DNA from: Microvirga sp. VF16 | GTDB lineage: Bacteria > Pseudomonadota > Alphaproteobacteria > Rhizobiales > Beijerinckiaceae | Direction: 5' to 3' | Length of the DNA stretch: 64,000 bases | Assembly: GCF_016864375.1 (NCBI RefSeq) | Contig: NZ_CP069354.1 | Coordinates: 4,003,501 to 4,067,500, forward strand | In this document: in pieces, positions 24,824 to 34,717 of the stretch | Layout of the letters: each line of letters begins with the position of its first letter | Position numbering within the stretch: position 1 is the first letter of the stretch | Notes under the pieces: model-generated | What the model was told of the DNA's origin: nothing | The model's database searches: none | What the model saw: only the letters and a program-made list of their open reading frames with translations | Made by a program: the position numbers and the translations under genes

Positions 24824-25864
24824 ATGACCGGGTCACCGTCTATCGCAAGCGATGCCCAACAGAAGAAAGTAACGGTATCAGTTGTAGTTCCCGTTTACTC
24901 AGGGGCTCAATATTTACATGCGCTTTTTGATGAACTTCAGCTTCTGAAGGATCGCTGGGAAAATGAGAATGCCCCTGTCAGTCTCGTGGAGGCTATTTTT
25001 GTTGACGATGCCGCGATCGATAATTCGCCAGAGTTGATCGATCAGCTGTCACGTCAATATTCATGGGTGACGGCCATTCACCTTGCGCGCAATTTTGGCC
25101 AGCACCCTGCAACCATTGCGGGCATTCTACATACCTCTGGCGATTGGATCGTAACCCTCGACGAGGATCTCCAACATCCTCCAACTCATATCGACGAGCT
25201 TTTTCGTGAAGTGGCGCGATCAAGCTGCGACGTGGTGTATGCGAAGGCCGAGGGGAAGGTTCATGAGAACCGCGTCAGGGATCTGGGCTCCTCATTGTAC
25301 AAGCGCTTTATCGAAAGGTTCAGTGGCATTTCCAACATCCGCTTCTTCAACAGCTTCCGCCTGATCCGAGGGCCCGTAGGACGGGCCGCCGGCAGCGTTT
25401 GTAGCCATGACACGTACTTCGACGTCGCCCTGTCGTGGTTCACTCAACGGGTTGGCGTTGTACCGATGCGTCTCAAGGATCATAGATTCATCGAAGAAGG
25501 TAAAAGTGGATACAAGTTTTCAAAGCTCCTGTCGCACGCGAGGCGCATGCTGATGTCGAGCGGAGCAAAAGTGAGTCGCATTGGTGGAGCCTCAGGCCTG
25601 CTGATTCTGGGCGCGAGTGTGGTATTTGGCCTCGTACTGCTGGTAAGGAAGCTTCTCTTCCCGGAAACGATCTTGGTCGGTGGCTGGACCTCCCTGATCC
25701 TCGCCGTAGTGTTCTTCGGAGGAATCATTACCTTCTTGATAGGGGTTGCCCTCGAATACCTATCATTTCTTGTCACCAGCGCTCATGGGCGTCCTATCTT
25801 CTTTATCGTCGATCGCAGCATGGATTTGGCTCTTATCCAGCACTTCGCACCGAAAAAGTCATGA
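24824..25864 (+). CDS. GtrB/DPM1-like GT2 glycosyltransferase
   Basis: A 346-residue membrane-associated GT2, typical of enzymes that load a sugar onto polyprenyl phosphate (GtrB, ArnC, dolichyl-phosphate mannose synthase). Visible are VSVVVPVYSGAQYL, EAIFVDDAAIDNSP, HLARNFGQHPATIAGI and TLDEDLQHPP (DxD region), followed by two C-terminal membrane helices (about 247-270 and 283-310). Position 60 in the usual DDGS motif is DDAA. The ATG at 24824 has AGGA upstream. The stop overlaps the next gene (ATGA). GtrA- and GtrC-like genes lie downstream, so it likely supplies the lipid-linked donor. Confidence 0.87.
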   Translation: MTGSPSIASDAQQKKVTVSVVVPVYSGAQYLHALFDELQLLKDRWENENAPVSLVEAIFVDDAAIDNSPELIDQLSRQYSWVTAIHLARNFGQHPATIAGILHTSGDWIVTLDEDLQHPPTHIDELFREVARSSCDVVYAKAEGKVHENRVRDLGSSLYKRFIERFSGISNIRFFNSFRLIRGPVGRAAGSVCSHDTYFDVALSWFTQRVGVVPMRLKDHRFIEEGKSGYKFSKLLSHARRMLMSSGAKVSRIGGASGLLILGASVVFGLVLLVRKLLFPETILVGGWTSLILAVVFFGGIITFLIGVALEYLSFLVTSAHGRPIFFIVDRSMDLALIQHFAPKKS

Positions 25865-26832
25865 TCATCTTTCAGCGCCCGGTAATTGGCCTCGGACAAC
25901 GATCACGGCATGTGGTCGCTATGTTCGGCATGGGGCTCGTCGGGCGTGCCATTGCCGCTTCGCTTCTGCGCTTATCAGATTGGACCTCACAGGAGCTCGC
26001 CTTTTCCTGGAGCGACCCGAGCCAGCGCATTGCGGATAGAAAACAGATAGAGCAGTTCTTGATCAGCACCACAGCTCTCCCGGCGCGAGGTGACGTTTAT
26101 CGAATAGGCAGGCTCGATATCGTCTGGGCGGCTGGGCGGGCCGGGTTCGCCTCGTCGCAGGCCGAAGTAGAGCAGGAACTCGAGGCATTCCAAGATGTGT
26201 TGAAGATCAGTGAGCGCCTTTGCCAGCAAGTGCCAATGGCACAACATGCCATTCATCTCTTCAGTTCTGCCGGCGGCTTGTTCGAAGGGCAGCGTCAGGT
26301 CAACCGAGAGAGTACTCCCGCGCCGATACGCCCCTACGGAGCGTTGAAGCTCGAACAGGAGAAGCACTTGGCAGCGACTTCCGAAGAGGTCACGAAGCTG
26401 ATATATCGACCGAGCTCGGTTTATGGTTACTCCGGAACCGGACTGCGCATCGGACTGGTCAGTGCCTTGGTTCAGAACGGGATCCGCCATCGTGTTTCCC
26501 GGATCTTCGGTGAACCTCATACAATCAGAGATTATGTTTTGGCCTCGGACATAGGATCATTCTTGGCGAAACAACTTACCGTGCCACCGAGCAACTCGCA
26601 GGTCTTCTTGCTGGCCAGCGGCAAGCCGAGCTCAATGTTCGAGATGCTGCATAAGATCGAACAGGCGGTCGGACGAAAGCTATATTGTCAGTTTGATTCC
26701 CAACCGTCCAACGCAAGCCACATCAGTTTTTGCAAAAGTGCTCTTCCTGTCACTTGGAATCCAACCGATCTGGATACCGGAATCCGGCAAACGGCGCTCC
26801 AGTTACGTGGAGCTTTCGTCCGAAGCGAATAA
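25861..26832 (+). CDS. NAD-dependent epimerase/dehydratase-like protein
   Basis: A 323-residue extended-SDR protein. An N-terminal glycine-rich loop (MFGMGLVGRAIAASLL), FSSAGGLFEGQ (Ser motif), YGALKLEQEK (YxxxK) and IYRPSSVYGYSG are visible, and TIRDYVLASDIG resembles the DFVYVxD block of sugar epimerases. The glycine motif is unusual (GMGLVG rather than GGAGFIG). It overlaps the GtrB-like gene by four bases, so it probably makes or modifies the sugar that GtrB loads. The exact reaction, such as 4-keto reduction or epimerisation, cannot be told. Confidence 0.78.
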   Translation: MIIFQRPVIGLGQRSRHVVAMFGMGLVGRAIAASLLRLSDWTSQELAFSWSDPSQRIADRKQIEQFLISTTALPARGDVYRIGRLDIVWAAGRAGFASSQAEVEQELEAFQDVLKISERLCQQVPMAQHAIHLFSSAGGLFEGQRQVNRESTPAPIRPYGALKLEQEKHLAATSEEVTKLIYRPSSVYGYSGTGLRIGLVSALVQNGIRHRVSRIFGEPHTIRDYVLASDIGSFLAKQLTVPPSNSQVFLLASGKPSSMFEMLHKIEQAVGRKLYCQFDSQPSNASHISFCKSALPVTWNPTDLDTGIRQTALQLRGAFVRSE

Positions 26833-26996
26833 GTATCTGCTCAGCCATATTAAAAGACCAAGCTGGACCTTAACAAGGTAGCTTCGGTCATGTAGCAGAA
26901 GTTGACTTTCGATACCAAGATCTTTTGGAATATCACAACTCTTTATGAGTGACGAACCTTAACTATAAGGCACCGCGACAGATAGAAAGTGACACG

Positions 26997-27704
26997 ATGG
27001 ATCCTCAGCAAAAAGCAATTGCGGAAGAGTTCGACCGCTATAATTCCAAATACTCTGAGGCTGTCAATGCCGCTCTGCTCGTTCCAGGGATGAATGTCGA
27101 TTATTTCACAAGAGTAAAATCTGAATACCTTGTGGATCTTACGCGGGAAGTCCTTGGCGAAACCACCGCGCTTTCGGCCCTTGATATTGGCTGTGGCGTT
27201 GGAAACTATCATGGGTTGATCAAGGGCCGCTTCGGCTCTATTGATGGTTGCGATGTTTCATCAGAGAGTATTGAGAGAGCCCGTACACGGCATCCTGACT
27301 TAGTGTACCAGAGCTACGATGGAAGCCGCTTGCCCTACGACGATGGAACTTTCGACGTGGCCTTCACAATCTGTGTCATGCATCATGTTCCTCCTCCAGC
27401 ATGGACGAACTTTGTGAGGGAGATGCGCAGGGTCCTGCGCAAGGGAGGGTTAGCGCTGGTTTTCGAGCACAATCCCTACAACCCTCTGACGATGAAAGTC
27501 GTCAACCGTTGCCCTTTCGATGCCGATGCGGTTCTCCTCAAGCCTCATGTGACAAAGGGCCTGTTTAATGGGGCAGGATTCCGCGACATTCAGGTACGAT
27601 CCATTCTGAACATTCCGAGCTTCGGACCCTTCACGAGGCGCATTGACCGCATTGTGGGACGATTGCCATCCGGAGCGCAGTATTTCCTCAGCGCTCGCAC
27701 ATGA
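26997..27704 (+). CDS. Class I SAM-dependent methyltransferase
   Basis: A 235-residue Rossmann-fold methyltransferase. Motif I is ALDIGCGVGNYHG, the acidic residue of motif II is in DGCDVSSESIE, and post-motifs are GTFDVAFTICVMHHVPP and MRRVLRKGGLALVFEHNPYNPLT. This last pattern occurs in sugar- or lipid-modifying methyltransferases. The ATG at 26997 gives a protein starting just before the conserved region; a GTG at 26949 is also in frame. The substrate is probably a glycan residue, by context. Confidence 0.82.
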   Translation: MDPQQKAIAEEFDRYNSKYSEAVNAALLVPGMNVDYFTRVKSEYLVDLTREVLGETTALSALDIGCGVGNYHGLIKGRFGSIDGCDVSSESIERARTRHPDLVYQSYDGSRLPYDDGTFDVAFTICVMHHVPPPAWTNFVREMRRVLRKGGLALVFEHNPYNPLTMKVVNRCPFDADAVLLKPHVTKGLFNGAGFRDIQVRSILNIPSFGPFTRRIDRIVGRLPSGAQYFLSART

Positions 27705-27794
27705 AATTACTCGGATTCCCAACTTGTACTTCAATGCCTACCAACAGCCAGAAGCTAACTTAGGAAGAAGCCTGCTTCTACAGACAAGACGGTC

Positions 27795-28232
27795 ATGAAC
27801 GATAATCAAACTGCGCCCTCCGAGGCGCCTTCCACGAAGGCAGTTCCCGCAAAAGGCGTTTTCGCGAAGCTCATTCGCTTTGCTCTCGCAGGGGCTATCT
27901 CGACGGCTTTGTACTTTCTTATAGCTACACTGGCTGTGCGCCATATCGACGTTTCTCCAGTAACGGCTTCTTGTCTAGCCTATGTGATCTGTATTGTCGT
28001 CTCGTATTTCCTCCAGAGTCGCTTTACCTTTAGCATCAGGAACGACACAGCTGTACAAATCATGAAATTTCTCTCGGTTTCTTTCGTCGGTTTGCTTGTC
28101 GCTGCATTGGTTATGCATTGGGCGGTGCACATTTCCGGTTTGCCCTATTGGATCGGTGCCGCAGTCGTTTCCGGAGTTATCCCTATTGCAAACTTTGTGG
28201 TCTTCTTGATTTGGGTTTTCGTAGAACGATAA
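27795..28232 (+). CDS. GtrA-like membrane protein
   Basis: A 145-residue protein with four membrane helices and the GtrA family pattern LIRFALAGAISTALYFLIATL ... VSYFLQSRFTFSI ... ANFVVFLIWVFVER. GtrA proteins are thought to flip polyprenyl-phosphate-linked sugars across the inner membrane. A GtrB-like gene (24824) and a GtrC-like gene (28481, opposite strand) lie nearby, together forming a putative glucosylation set. Confidence 0.88.
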   Translation: MNDNQTAPSEAPSTKAVPAKGVFAKLIRFALAGAISTALYFLIATLAVRHIDVSPVTASCLAYVICIVVSYFLQSRFTFSIRNDTAVQIMKFLSVSFVGLLVAALVMHWAVHISGLPYWIGAAVVSGVIPIANFVVFLIWVFVER

Positions 28233-28480
28233 ATTAGTCTCGTTCAATCGGAGCATGTTGTTGTTCCGCTCCATGCTTTGCAGCCTTTTCCATCGCAAGC
28301 GCAGTAAGCAGACGACTGCTAGCGACGGAGGCAACGTGTCTTCGGCGCATCCCTGCCCCAACGGCAATAATGGCTACCACAATGTGGCTGCGGCCGTGGT
28401 AGCCCGCCACCAGAAGCTAGCCGAGACGCGTAGGCCAAGAGGCTCCTGTTGTAGCTAGATCGGCACGTTTGGATTCGGCC

Positions 28481-29962
28481 TCAATCGCTCAAGCAAACGA
28501 TCCCAAGCACTCCTATGATCGTGACCGATTGTGAAGCGGGCCACCTTGGGGCAGTCTTGCAATAGCCAACTGCCAGCTTTCCCTGGTCTGGGGTCGGAGG
28601 CAAGAACTTGTAACCTGTAGTTTGCTGTATCGTGTAATTCTTGAACAGTCCCGGCGCAAATGAACTCATGTTCAAGTCTGCAAAAGCGGTAGGTAGTCTA
28701 GCTCGATATCTAGTGAAACCACCTTGCACAGAAAGCCGCTTCATCTGTGGAAACTCCTGGAGAGTCTCAAGACGCGCCAGGATGCGGTTCGCTTGCTGAG
28801 CATCCCAATTGTTCACGCGCCACTGATCATAAAGAATGCGGTTGTTAGACGCGATGTAACCAAAGACGAGAAGCGAAGTCGTTGAGACAAGAATGCCTCT
28901 CATGACTTGACCACCTCCCAGCCACCCTAGCGCCACAGCTGCGCCGAGGAACACCGCGATGGCACTCAAGGTTCTCGGAACAAGCCAAAGGGTTTTTCCC
29001 ACTATCGAAAGTCCGGCAATCCAGCAGACTGCAGCACCGAGAGCGACCATCGCCAAGAGAACTGCTGAAATGCCTTTGCGGACGAAAACGACCCGGAGTG
29101 AAACAAATAATGCTGCAGTAAGAGCCAACGCTGCGATGCCCGTCGTGACAGGAGGAACAAGGCGCGGAGGCGGGTAGAACGATCGCACGAGAGCGTCACG
29201 CAGAGCCCCAATTCGACCAGGTATCTCGTAAAGGCTGATCAGGCTCCCACGAGCCTCACTCGGGATCTGCAGGATGGCATTGATGCCCTTTGCCATTAAG
29301 AGGCAAACAGCTGCACTCACTGCTACGCCGATGATCGCGCGAGGAACTGGGCGGAGGCTCTCGCCTCGCATAAGCGCAGCGACCGAAGCAAACAAAAGTG
29401 TGATAAAAATATAGTGCAGCGTGATCTGATAAATTGATAGAGCGGCGATGATAAGAGCGACCCCACCGGCCCATTCCCGTCGCGACGTGCCCTTATAGAG
29501 TATTAGGCCGCCCAGCTGGCCGAGAACCAGCGACATACTTGCGAACAACGCAACATCGACGAACGTAAATATTTCCACCGTAAACGGATGCAGGCAGAAA
29601 ATCGCAGAGAAAATCAAATATGGAGTTCTGCGCCCTTCTGGATCTATCGTTAGATAAGAGAATAGGCTTGCAATTGTCAGCAGACCGCAGGCCAGGAGAA
29701 CCGAATTGAAAGCGACAGGTGCGGCGCCATACTCAAAGAGTCGAGAGAACAAAAACAGCGCTGCCAAGCCGAATCGATATTGAGACAATACCAAAGTAAT
29801 ATCACTGAAATACTTGCTTTCATCCGCTGCAGTAGCAGCAATCCAAGCGTCAACTGAGTAAAGAGGACCAAGAAACGCTGGCGCCTTGGCCAGCAAGACG
29901 AGGCCAAAGACGACCAGGAGTGAAATTTGATGATGTTTGATCGTCTTGAGGGGCGATTGCAT
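28481..29962 (-). CDS. GtrC-like membrane glucosyltransferase (Glucos_trans_II type)
   Basis: A 493-residue integral membrane protein with about ten to twelve helices. The C-terminal periplasmic part contains NNRILYDQWRVNNWDAQQAN and RILARLETLQEF, a signature of the GtrC-type glucosyltransferase domain family seen in O-antigen-modifying systems. It would transfer a sugar from a polyprenyl phosphate carrier to the surface polysaccharide in the periplasm. It is convergent with the GtrA-like gene rather than in the same operon. Confidence 0.75.
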   Translation of the reverse strand: MQSPLKTIKHHQISLLVVFGLVLLAKAPAFLGPLYSVDAWIAATAADESKYFSDITLVLSQYRFGLAALFLFSRLFEYGAAPVAFNSVLLACGLLTIASLFSYLTIDPEGRRTPYLIFSAIFCLHPFTVEIFTFVDVALFASMSLVLGQLGGLILYKGTSRREWAGGVALIIAALSIYQITLHYIFITLLFASVAALMRGESLRPVPRAIIGVAVSAAVCLLMAKGINAILQIPSEARGSLISLYEIPGRIGALRDALVRSFYPPPRLVPPVTTGIAALALTAALFVSLRVVFVRKGISAVLLAMVALGAAVCWIAGLSIVGKTLWLVPRTLSAIAVFLGAAVALGWLGGGQVMRGILVSTTSLLVFGYIASNNRILYDQWRVNNWDAQQANRILARLETLQEFPQMKRLSVQGGFTRYRARLPTAFADLNMSSFAPGLFKNYTIQQTTGYKFLPPTPDQGKLAVGYCKTAPRWPASQSVTIIGVLGIVCLSD

Positions 29963-30107
29963 GAGGAACTCTAGTGAATGACACTTTCTCGATCTTTATG
30001 AGAACACTCCCATAACGCCAATATTAAAGCTGCAATCTGCCTTCCCGAATATCATTAGCGTGTCGATAAAGCAGATGGAAACGTCAGTCTGTCGACGATG
30101 GGCAACA

Positions 30108-32150
30108 TTAACGTTGGCTAGGTAACTCCGCAATCCGGACAACATCACACCAAGGATTGCCGCGCTTGCTGATAACGATCGTGAGCATTGCTCCAGCATC
30201 GGGCAAAGAAAGTGTCGCGGTTCCTTCTGGGGCAATTTCAATGTGAGTTATAGTTTCTTGGGCCCTCAGGAGTTGGACGTCTACGCCGTCAGCATCAGCG
30301 CATGGCGCTCCCACTGTTAACCTCAACGGTGCCCCGGAAGATAGGAACGTGAATCGAGTGGGCGCAGTCTCCCCAGGATGAACGATCAGTTCACCACTAG
30401 CTGCATACTCGAACCGGCCATATTTGTTTCCAAGCTCGATTGCGGAAGTCATAGCAAGCCTGAAGGCAGCATTCCCATAAACATCGCGCCAGCTAGGATA
30501 GATTGCGTAGAACTCCTCCAGCAGAGCGTTCACTTCGGCCGACGTGAAGGGGCGTTGCTTTTCATAGATGAATGCCTCAAGCCCATTCGCTATCCTGAAT
30601 GAGCCATCTATCCTCTTGTATGCGGCTCCAATGCCTTGGCCAGAGAGTATCGCTTTCGCCGGAATTGTAATTACGCTTTGAGTATTCTCCGGCAAATGCG
30701 TCAGAATAGGATTCGATAGTACCGCGTACTGAGCCATGAACGGGGATACGGTGAGCCCTTGAATAAGATCAACGTGAGACGCATCCAAATCTTTCCCAGC
30801 AAGAGCTTCTCTTGATGCACTGAGAAGAGTATCCCGATTGAGAGACATGCTTGATGCGAATACGGTAAATTTCTCCCCAGGTTCTAAAAGTTTGTTTAGC
30901 CTTTTGGTGAGCCTTACGTATTCCCTTTGGTTGCCGATGAGATTCTTGTAGGTCGGACGAGGGAGGAGAACGCTGGCCCACTGCGGCCGAGGGATACTAT
31001 GATAAAACGAGGCTGCAAAAACTCCGAGAGCGACAAGCGCCTGCCCTGCAGCAACTGCGGGTACGGGCTTGGCCATTGAAGACCAAAGCAGCGATAGCCC
31101 AAGACAACTCAGTAGGAAAAACCAAAATGCAAGAGGGAGGTAATGCTGCGGCCCGAAACCCTGCGTTTGCGTGAACAGCGCGAAAATGACAGCGATGTTG
31201 ATGTTAATGAAGAGCACATCGAGCCGCTTCCTCAGCGATCCGAAAAGGAAAGCCTGAGCAGCTACAGCCAAAGCGAGATAGATCGTCCCAAAAGTCTGCC
31301 AGAGATTTGTGATGTGTCCCCAGGCTGGGCGCTGATACGCCACATATATGCTTGAATAGCTTGTATTCAAAACAGTCTGGATCAGGCCGCCTTGAAGCAT
31401 GAGAGCCAGCGCGGCTGACGTAGCGCCGCCAATTGCAAAATTGACAGTTGTGCTTCTCAGCGCATCTCGCCAAGAGATACCTTTCTCAATGACTGCCCCT
31501 ACCAGACAGTAAAGAGGGGCGGACAGAGCAAGAGCGACAATCGTGAATGCATACCACCGCCTGAACAAGAAGGGCATCCAAATCAGCGCACCTAAGAGAA
31601 GTGCGACACCTGGTCTAACCCGGTATCCAAGGCCCGTGGTACGGATGACGATGTACGCAAGTGCGAGCGGAATGAGGCCGACAATATCGGGAAAGCCCAG
31701 CAGGGTCGGCGTCCAATAAGGCACGTACAACCCTGCAAACATGCTGAATGCAACAAAGGCGAACGTCTGTTTGCTTTTCGGCTGAACGGTCAGATACGCA
31801 GCCGTTGCAGAGAGTAGAGCAACAGGCACAAAGTAGGTCAGAGCCACTCCTAGTATGTAGCCAACTCTGGCATATCCGAAGGTCAAGCTGAACGGGAGCA
31901 ACAGAACAGCCGGCATCGAATTGTAGTCGCTTGCCCAGATTTCATTGCGCAAATGAACAGCCCAATAGTATACGCTCTCTTTGAACCTCAGCGAAGACTC
32001 CCAGTAAGCAATCCAGAAATTCCGGAAGTCGTTGACATATACATGGTGCTCCCCTTGCACGAAGAATACTACGTGCACAGTGGCAAGAATAGTCAGAATA
32101 ATGGCTGTTAGATGAATTGCCGAGATTTTGATCTTAGCGTCTGAGGTCAT
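30108..32150 (-). CDS. Large multi-pass membrane protein, GT-C-like
   Basis: A 680-residue protein with about eleven membrane helices in the first 410 residues and a large soluble, presumably periplasmic, C-terminal domain. The first extracytoplasmic loop has YVNDFRNFWIAYWESS, with Asp residues in the position typical for GT-C glycosyltransferases, but I do not recognise a named family. The C-terminal portion has a beta-rich character. The ATG at 32150 is chosen over a TTG at 32246. Likely a lipid-linked-sugar-dependent transferase, by topology and by neighbourhood only. Confidence 0.65.
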   Translation of the reverse strand: MTSDAKIKISAIHLTAIILTILATVHVVFFVQGEHHVYVNDFRNFWIAYWESSLRFKESVYYWAVHLRNEIWASDYNSMPAVLLLPFSLTFGYARVGYILGVALTYFVPVALLSATAAYLTVQPKSKQTFAFVAFSMFAGLYVPYWTPTLLGFPDIVGLIPLALAYIVIRTTGLGYRVRPGVALLLGALIWMPFLFRRWYAFTIVALALSAPLYCLVGAVIEKGISWRDALRSTTVNFAIGGATSAALALMLQGGLIQTVLNTSYSSIYVAYQRPAWGHITNLWQTFGTIYLALAVAAQAFLFGSLRKRLDVLFININIAVIFALFTQTQGFGPQHYLPLAFWFFLLSCLGLSLLWSSMAKPVPAVAAGQALVALGVFAASFYHSIPRPQWASVLLPRPTYKNLIGNQREYVRLTKRLNKLLEPGEKFTVFASSMSLNRDTLLSASREALAGKDLDASHVDLIQGLTVSPFMAQYAVLSNPILTHLPENTQSVITIPAKAILSGQGIGAAYKRIDGSFRIANGLEAFIYEKQRPFTSAEVNALLEEFYAIYPSWRDVYGNAAFRLAMTSAIELGNKYGRFEYAASGELIVHPGETAPTRFTFLSSGAPLRLTVGAPCADADGVDVQLLRAQETITHIEIAPEGTATLSLPDAGAMLTIVISKRGNPWCDVVRIAELPSQR

Positions 32151-33068
32151 GGCCTGAATTTCTGCGCCCGTAGGGTGTGTCTTCCCGTCAGTCCAAATTC
32201 TATAGATGGACTGATCACTGTCGCGCAAGGAGGCGCAATCTTGCAAAAAGGCGGAGCAGTGCGACAGCTCGCCACTCGTTCTGAGCTTATCATCTGACGA
32301 GGGACGTACTGATCACGGAGTTGAGCACTTTCAAGGCCCTCGGGCCGGCGGGGAACCGCAGCAAAGGCGCTTCAATTCAGCCCATGGGCCCACACCATTT
32401 CTGATAGCAATAATCCTCCTCGTCAGGTTAGTCCAAATATGCCGACGGATCGAGGGAGTCCGGTGTTTAAATGGCACCTAGGACGATTGTGCGGCCATAT
32501 TGGGCGTCTCAAGAAAAGGTAAGTCCAGGATCGTTGTCGACGGAAAGGCCCCCCGGTGCTTGTCCAAGCGAAGCTGCGCGCGAAGAACCAGCGTTGCACC
32601 AGAGCGGCCAAACCTGCCGCCATTGCAGGCGCTGGTGGCGCCTGGCGTGACCTCCGACAGGCGTAAACAGGCTGATGTGGAAGGCTGTGCACGAGACCGC
32701 TGTTGTGTGGCCTGCTGAATGGTTAAGGCCATGGCAACTATTTCTAGTACCTGACCGACGGCGCCTCCAAGGGTTGCTCGGCAGAATTCTGAATCGGCCG
32801 CGTCTCCGGCTGAATGTCGATGGACTGATTGGCTCAGATCTGGGATGTATCGCCAGCACCTAGTGTCAGTTACCCGTTCAGCCAATGGAGCGAATAGAAT
32901 TCGATTCGAGCGCAGATGGCATAGGCGCCAGGTAGGATGCGCAATTCAGTCCACGACAGAGTGTTTTAGCAAGCATGGTGGATTGGGCAAGGATCGGGTG
33001 CTTGTGTTTTTTAGATGTATCAGTAGAACAATGGCTACCTAGCAATCGGACAAGAGAAGAGAACCGGG
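32151..33068. other. Long gap without a supported gene
   Basis: About 0.9 kb between divergent genes. Several overlapping frames of 70-135 codons are open on both strands around 32430-32890, where GC rises; none has a ribosome site or family motif. It may be a relic of a mobile element. Confidence 0.45.
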
Positions 33069-33935
33069 ATGGCAGTTAAGAGCGCGGGAAAGTGGCTTGT
33101 AGATCGCACGCTGTTACCCTTAGTGCAGTACGTAGCCGCTAATGTAGTGTTCAACGTCCGCGAAGTGAGTAAGGCTACGACACCGAGAGCTGAGGCACCA
33201 AAGACTACTTCAACGGAGATCTTAAATGTTAGGTTGTCTGATCAACCTACCGTAATTGTCGGCAATCTTGCTCCTGAACTCCAGGGCCAAGGCGGTTGGC
33301 GTTATCCACGATTGCTTACACGAATTTCTCAAGAGGAGGTTCAGAAGTCGGTTGAACTAATCCGGGCCCACTTGGACCACGTATACCTAGCTCCAACGGA
33401 CCGAGAGATCCGCCACTATGCTCTTAGTCATATACCCAAGGAAGGCCTTGTCCTTGAATTCGGAGTGTTCAACGCAGAGTCCACCAACTATATTGCAAGC
33501 GAGTTGGTCCGACGGGATGATACGCGAACGCTTCACGGATTTGACTCGTTTGAAGGCCTATCTCACGATGGACCTGGATTCGTCTGGCAAAAGGGCAGGT
33601 TCAACCTGAATGGCCACCTTCCTGACGTTCTACCCAATGTGTCGCTTCACAAAGGCTGGATTGATGACACATTGCCGGCGTTCCTTGCACAGTATCCAAA
33701 TGAAACTATTGCGTTTGTTCATGTTGATGTCGACATTTACGAACCCGCTAAAACTATTCTATCGCTGTGCAAGAACCGTCTAAGACGCGGATCAATTATC
33801 CTTTTTGATGAACTTGTCGGATATGCGGGATGGCGCTTTCACGAGTATAAGGCCCTGACAGAAGTATTCTCAGATGACGAGTATGAATATATCGCATTCT
33901 CAGACTTCTACCAGGCCGCCATCCGCATCAAATAG
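33069..33935 (+). CDS. TylF/macrocin-O-methyltransferase-like protein
   Basis: A 288-residue SAM-dependent methyltransferase of the TylF-like family. The conserved core starts around residue 115 with GLVLEFGVFNAESTNYIA (motif I), followed by LHGFDSFEGLSHDGPG, IDDTLPAFLAQYP, AFVHVDVDIYEPAKTIL (metal-binding acidic residues) and GSIILFDELVGYAGW. Family members methylate sugar hydroxyls, fitting a polysaccharide locus. The N-terminal 60 residues are variable. It is followed by convergent genes of the rml operon. Confidence 0.85.
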   Translation: MAVKSAGKWLVDRTLLPLVQYVAANVVFNVREVSKATTPRAEAPKTTSTEILNVRLSDQPTVIVGNLAPELQGQGGWRYPRLLTRISQEEVQKSVELIRAHLDHVYLAPTDREIRHYALSHIPKEGLVLEFGVFNAESTNYIASELVRRDDTRTLHGFDSFEGLSHDGPGFVWQKGRFNLNGHLPDVLPNVSLHKGWIDDTLPAFLAQYPNETIAFVHVDVDIYEPAKTILSLCKNRLRRGSIILFDELVGYAGWRFHEYKALTEVFSDDEYEYIAFSDFYQAAIRIK

Positions 33936-34007
33936 CCCTGACACTTGTACGACGATCGCGATCGCGGCGGAATGGCATATCTCCCGCCGCGCAGTTACCG
34001 TGGCCAG

Positions 34008-34589
34008 TTACGCAGGCAGCCGCTTCCAGGCCGTCATTTCCATGTCGGATTTCGTCACCGTGAACTCATCAAACTGGAAAATGGTGTCCCACCAGTCAGG
34101 TTTTGCAACCGTCCGATGTAGATTTCTCCCTTCTTGATCGATCGTTCCTGAAAGCCTAAGACTAATATTGCAGAAGAATGTTCCACCAGGCTTTAGGACG
34201 CGCTGGATCTCATCCCGCGTCGCAAAGATATCCGGCGGATCAAGGTGCTCCAGAACATCGAAGCATGTCACAAGGTCGAAAGTATCATTAGGGAATGGGG
34301 CGCGGCTATTCTCAAGAAGATGGATCACTTCCGCCCCGATCCGAGCATTGGCGCTGGCGGCCATCTTCGCGCTGACATCTACACCGAACGACTCCTTGCG
34401 GAAGAGATGTGACCGCATAAGCTCGACCGCGAAGCCTGCCCCGCTGCCGTAATCAAGATGATGCGGTCCGAGGTTCATCAGCCGTTCTTGGTTCTGAAGG
34501 CAAAGCCGGAAGCCCGGCGATCCTATTGGGTTCTGATAACCAGAATGCTCCGAAAAGACTTTATCGTAGATTTCACCGTACGGGCTCAT
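34008..34589 (-). CDS. Class I SAM-dependent methyltransferase
   Basis: A 193-residue Methyltransf_11-type enzyme, last gene of the long minus-strand polysaccharide operon. Motif I is HLDYGSGAGFAVEL, motif II SFGVDVSAKM, then DTFDLVTCFDVLEHLDPP and IQRVLKPGGTFFC. The C-terminus after about residue 140 is short, so substrate recognition must use the N-terminal helices. The ATG at 34589 is chosen because conserved sequence begins there; an ATG at 34625 and a GTG at 34634 are in frame. Confidence 0.8.
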   Translation of the reverse strand: MSPYGEIYDKVFSEHSGYQNPIGSPGFRLCLQNQERLMNLGPHHLDYGSGAGFAVELMRSHLFRKESFGVDVSAKMAASANARIGAEVIHLLENSRAPFPNDTFDLVTCFDVLEHLDPPDIFATRDEIQRVLKPGGTFFCNISLRLSGTIDQEGRNLHRTVAKPDWWDTIFQFDEFTVTKSDMEMTAWKRLPA

Positions 34590-34717
34590 CCTGATGCCTA
34601 CTCTATGTCTTCCGTCAAGAACCATTGCCGCCACACTTCCGATACTACCCTAGCTGAGCGCCTCCAAGCTATCATCCGAGGAATGGCGAACATCCCTCCG
34701 CGACCGCGGAATTAGCT

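Noticed and set aside
32430..32890. Several overlapping open frames on both strands
   Set aside because: None has a ribosome site or motif, and coding signs do not favour one frame; reported as an empty gap instead.
33950..33990. GC-rich palindromic CGATCGCGATCG stretch as terminator of two convergent genes
   Set aside because: It is self-complementary but short, with no T-run on either side, so it was not called.
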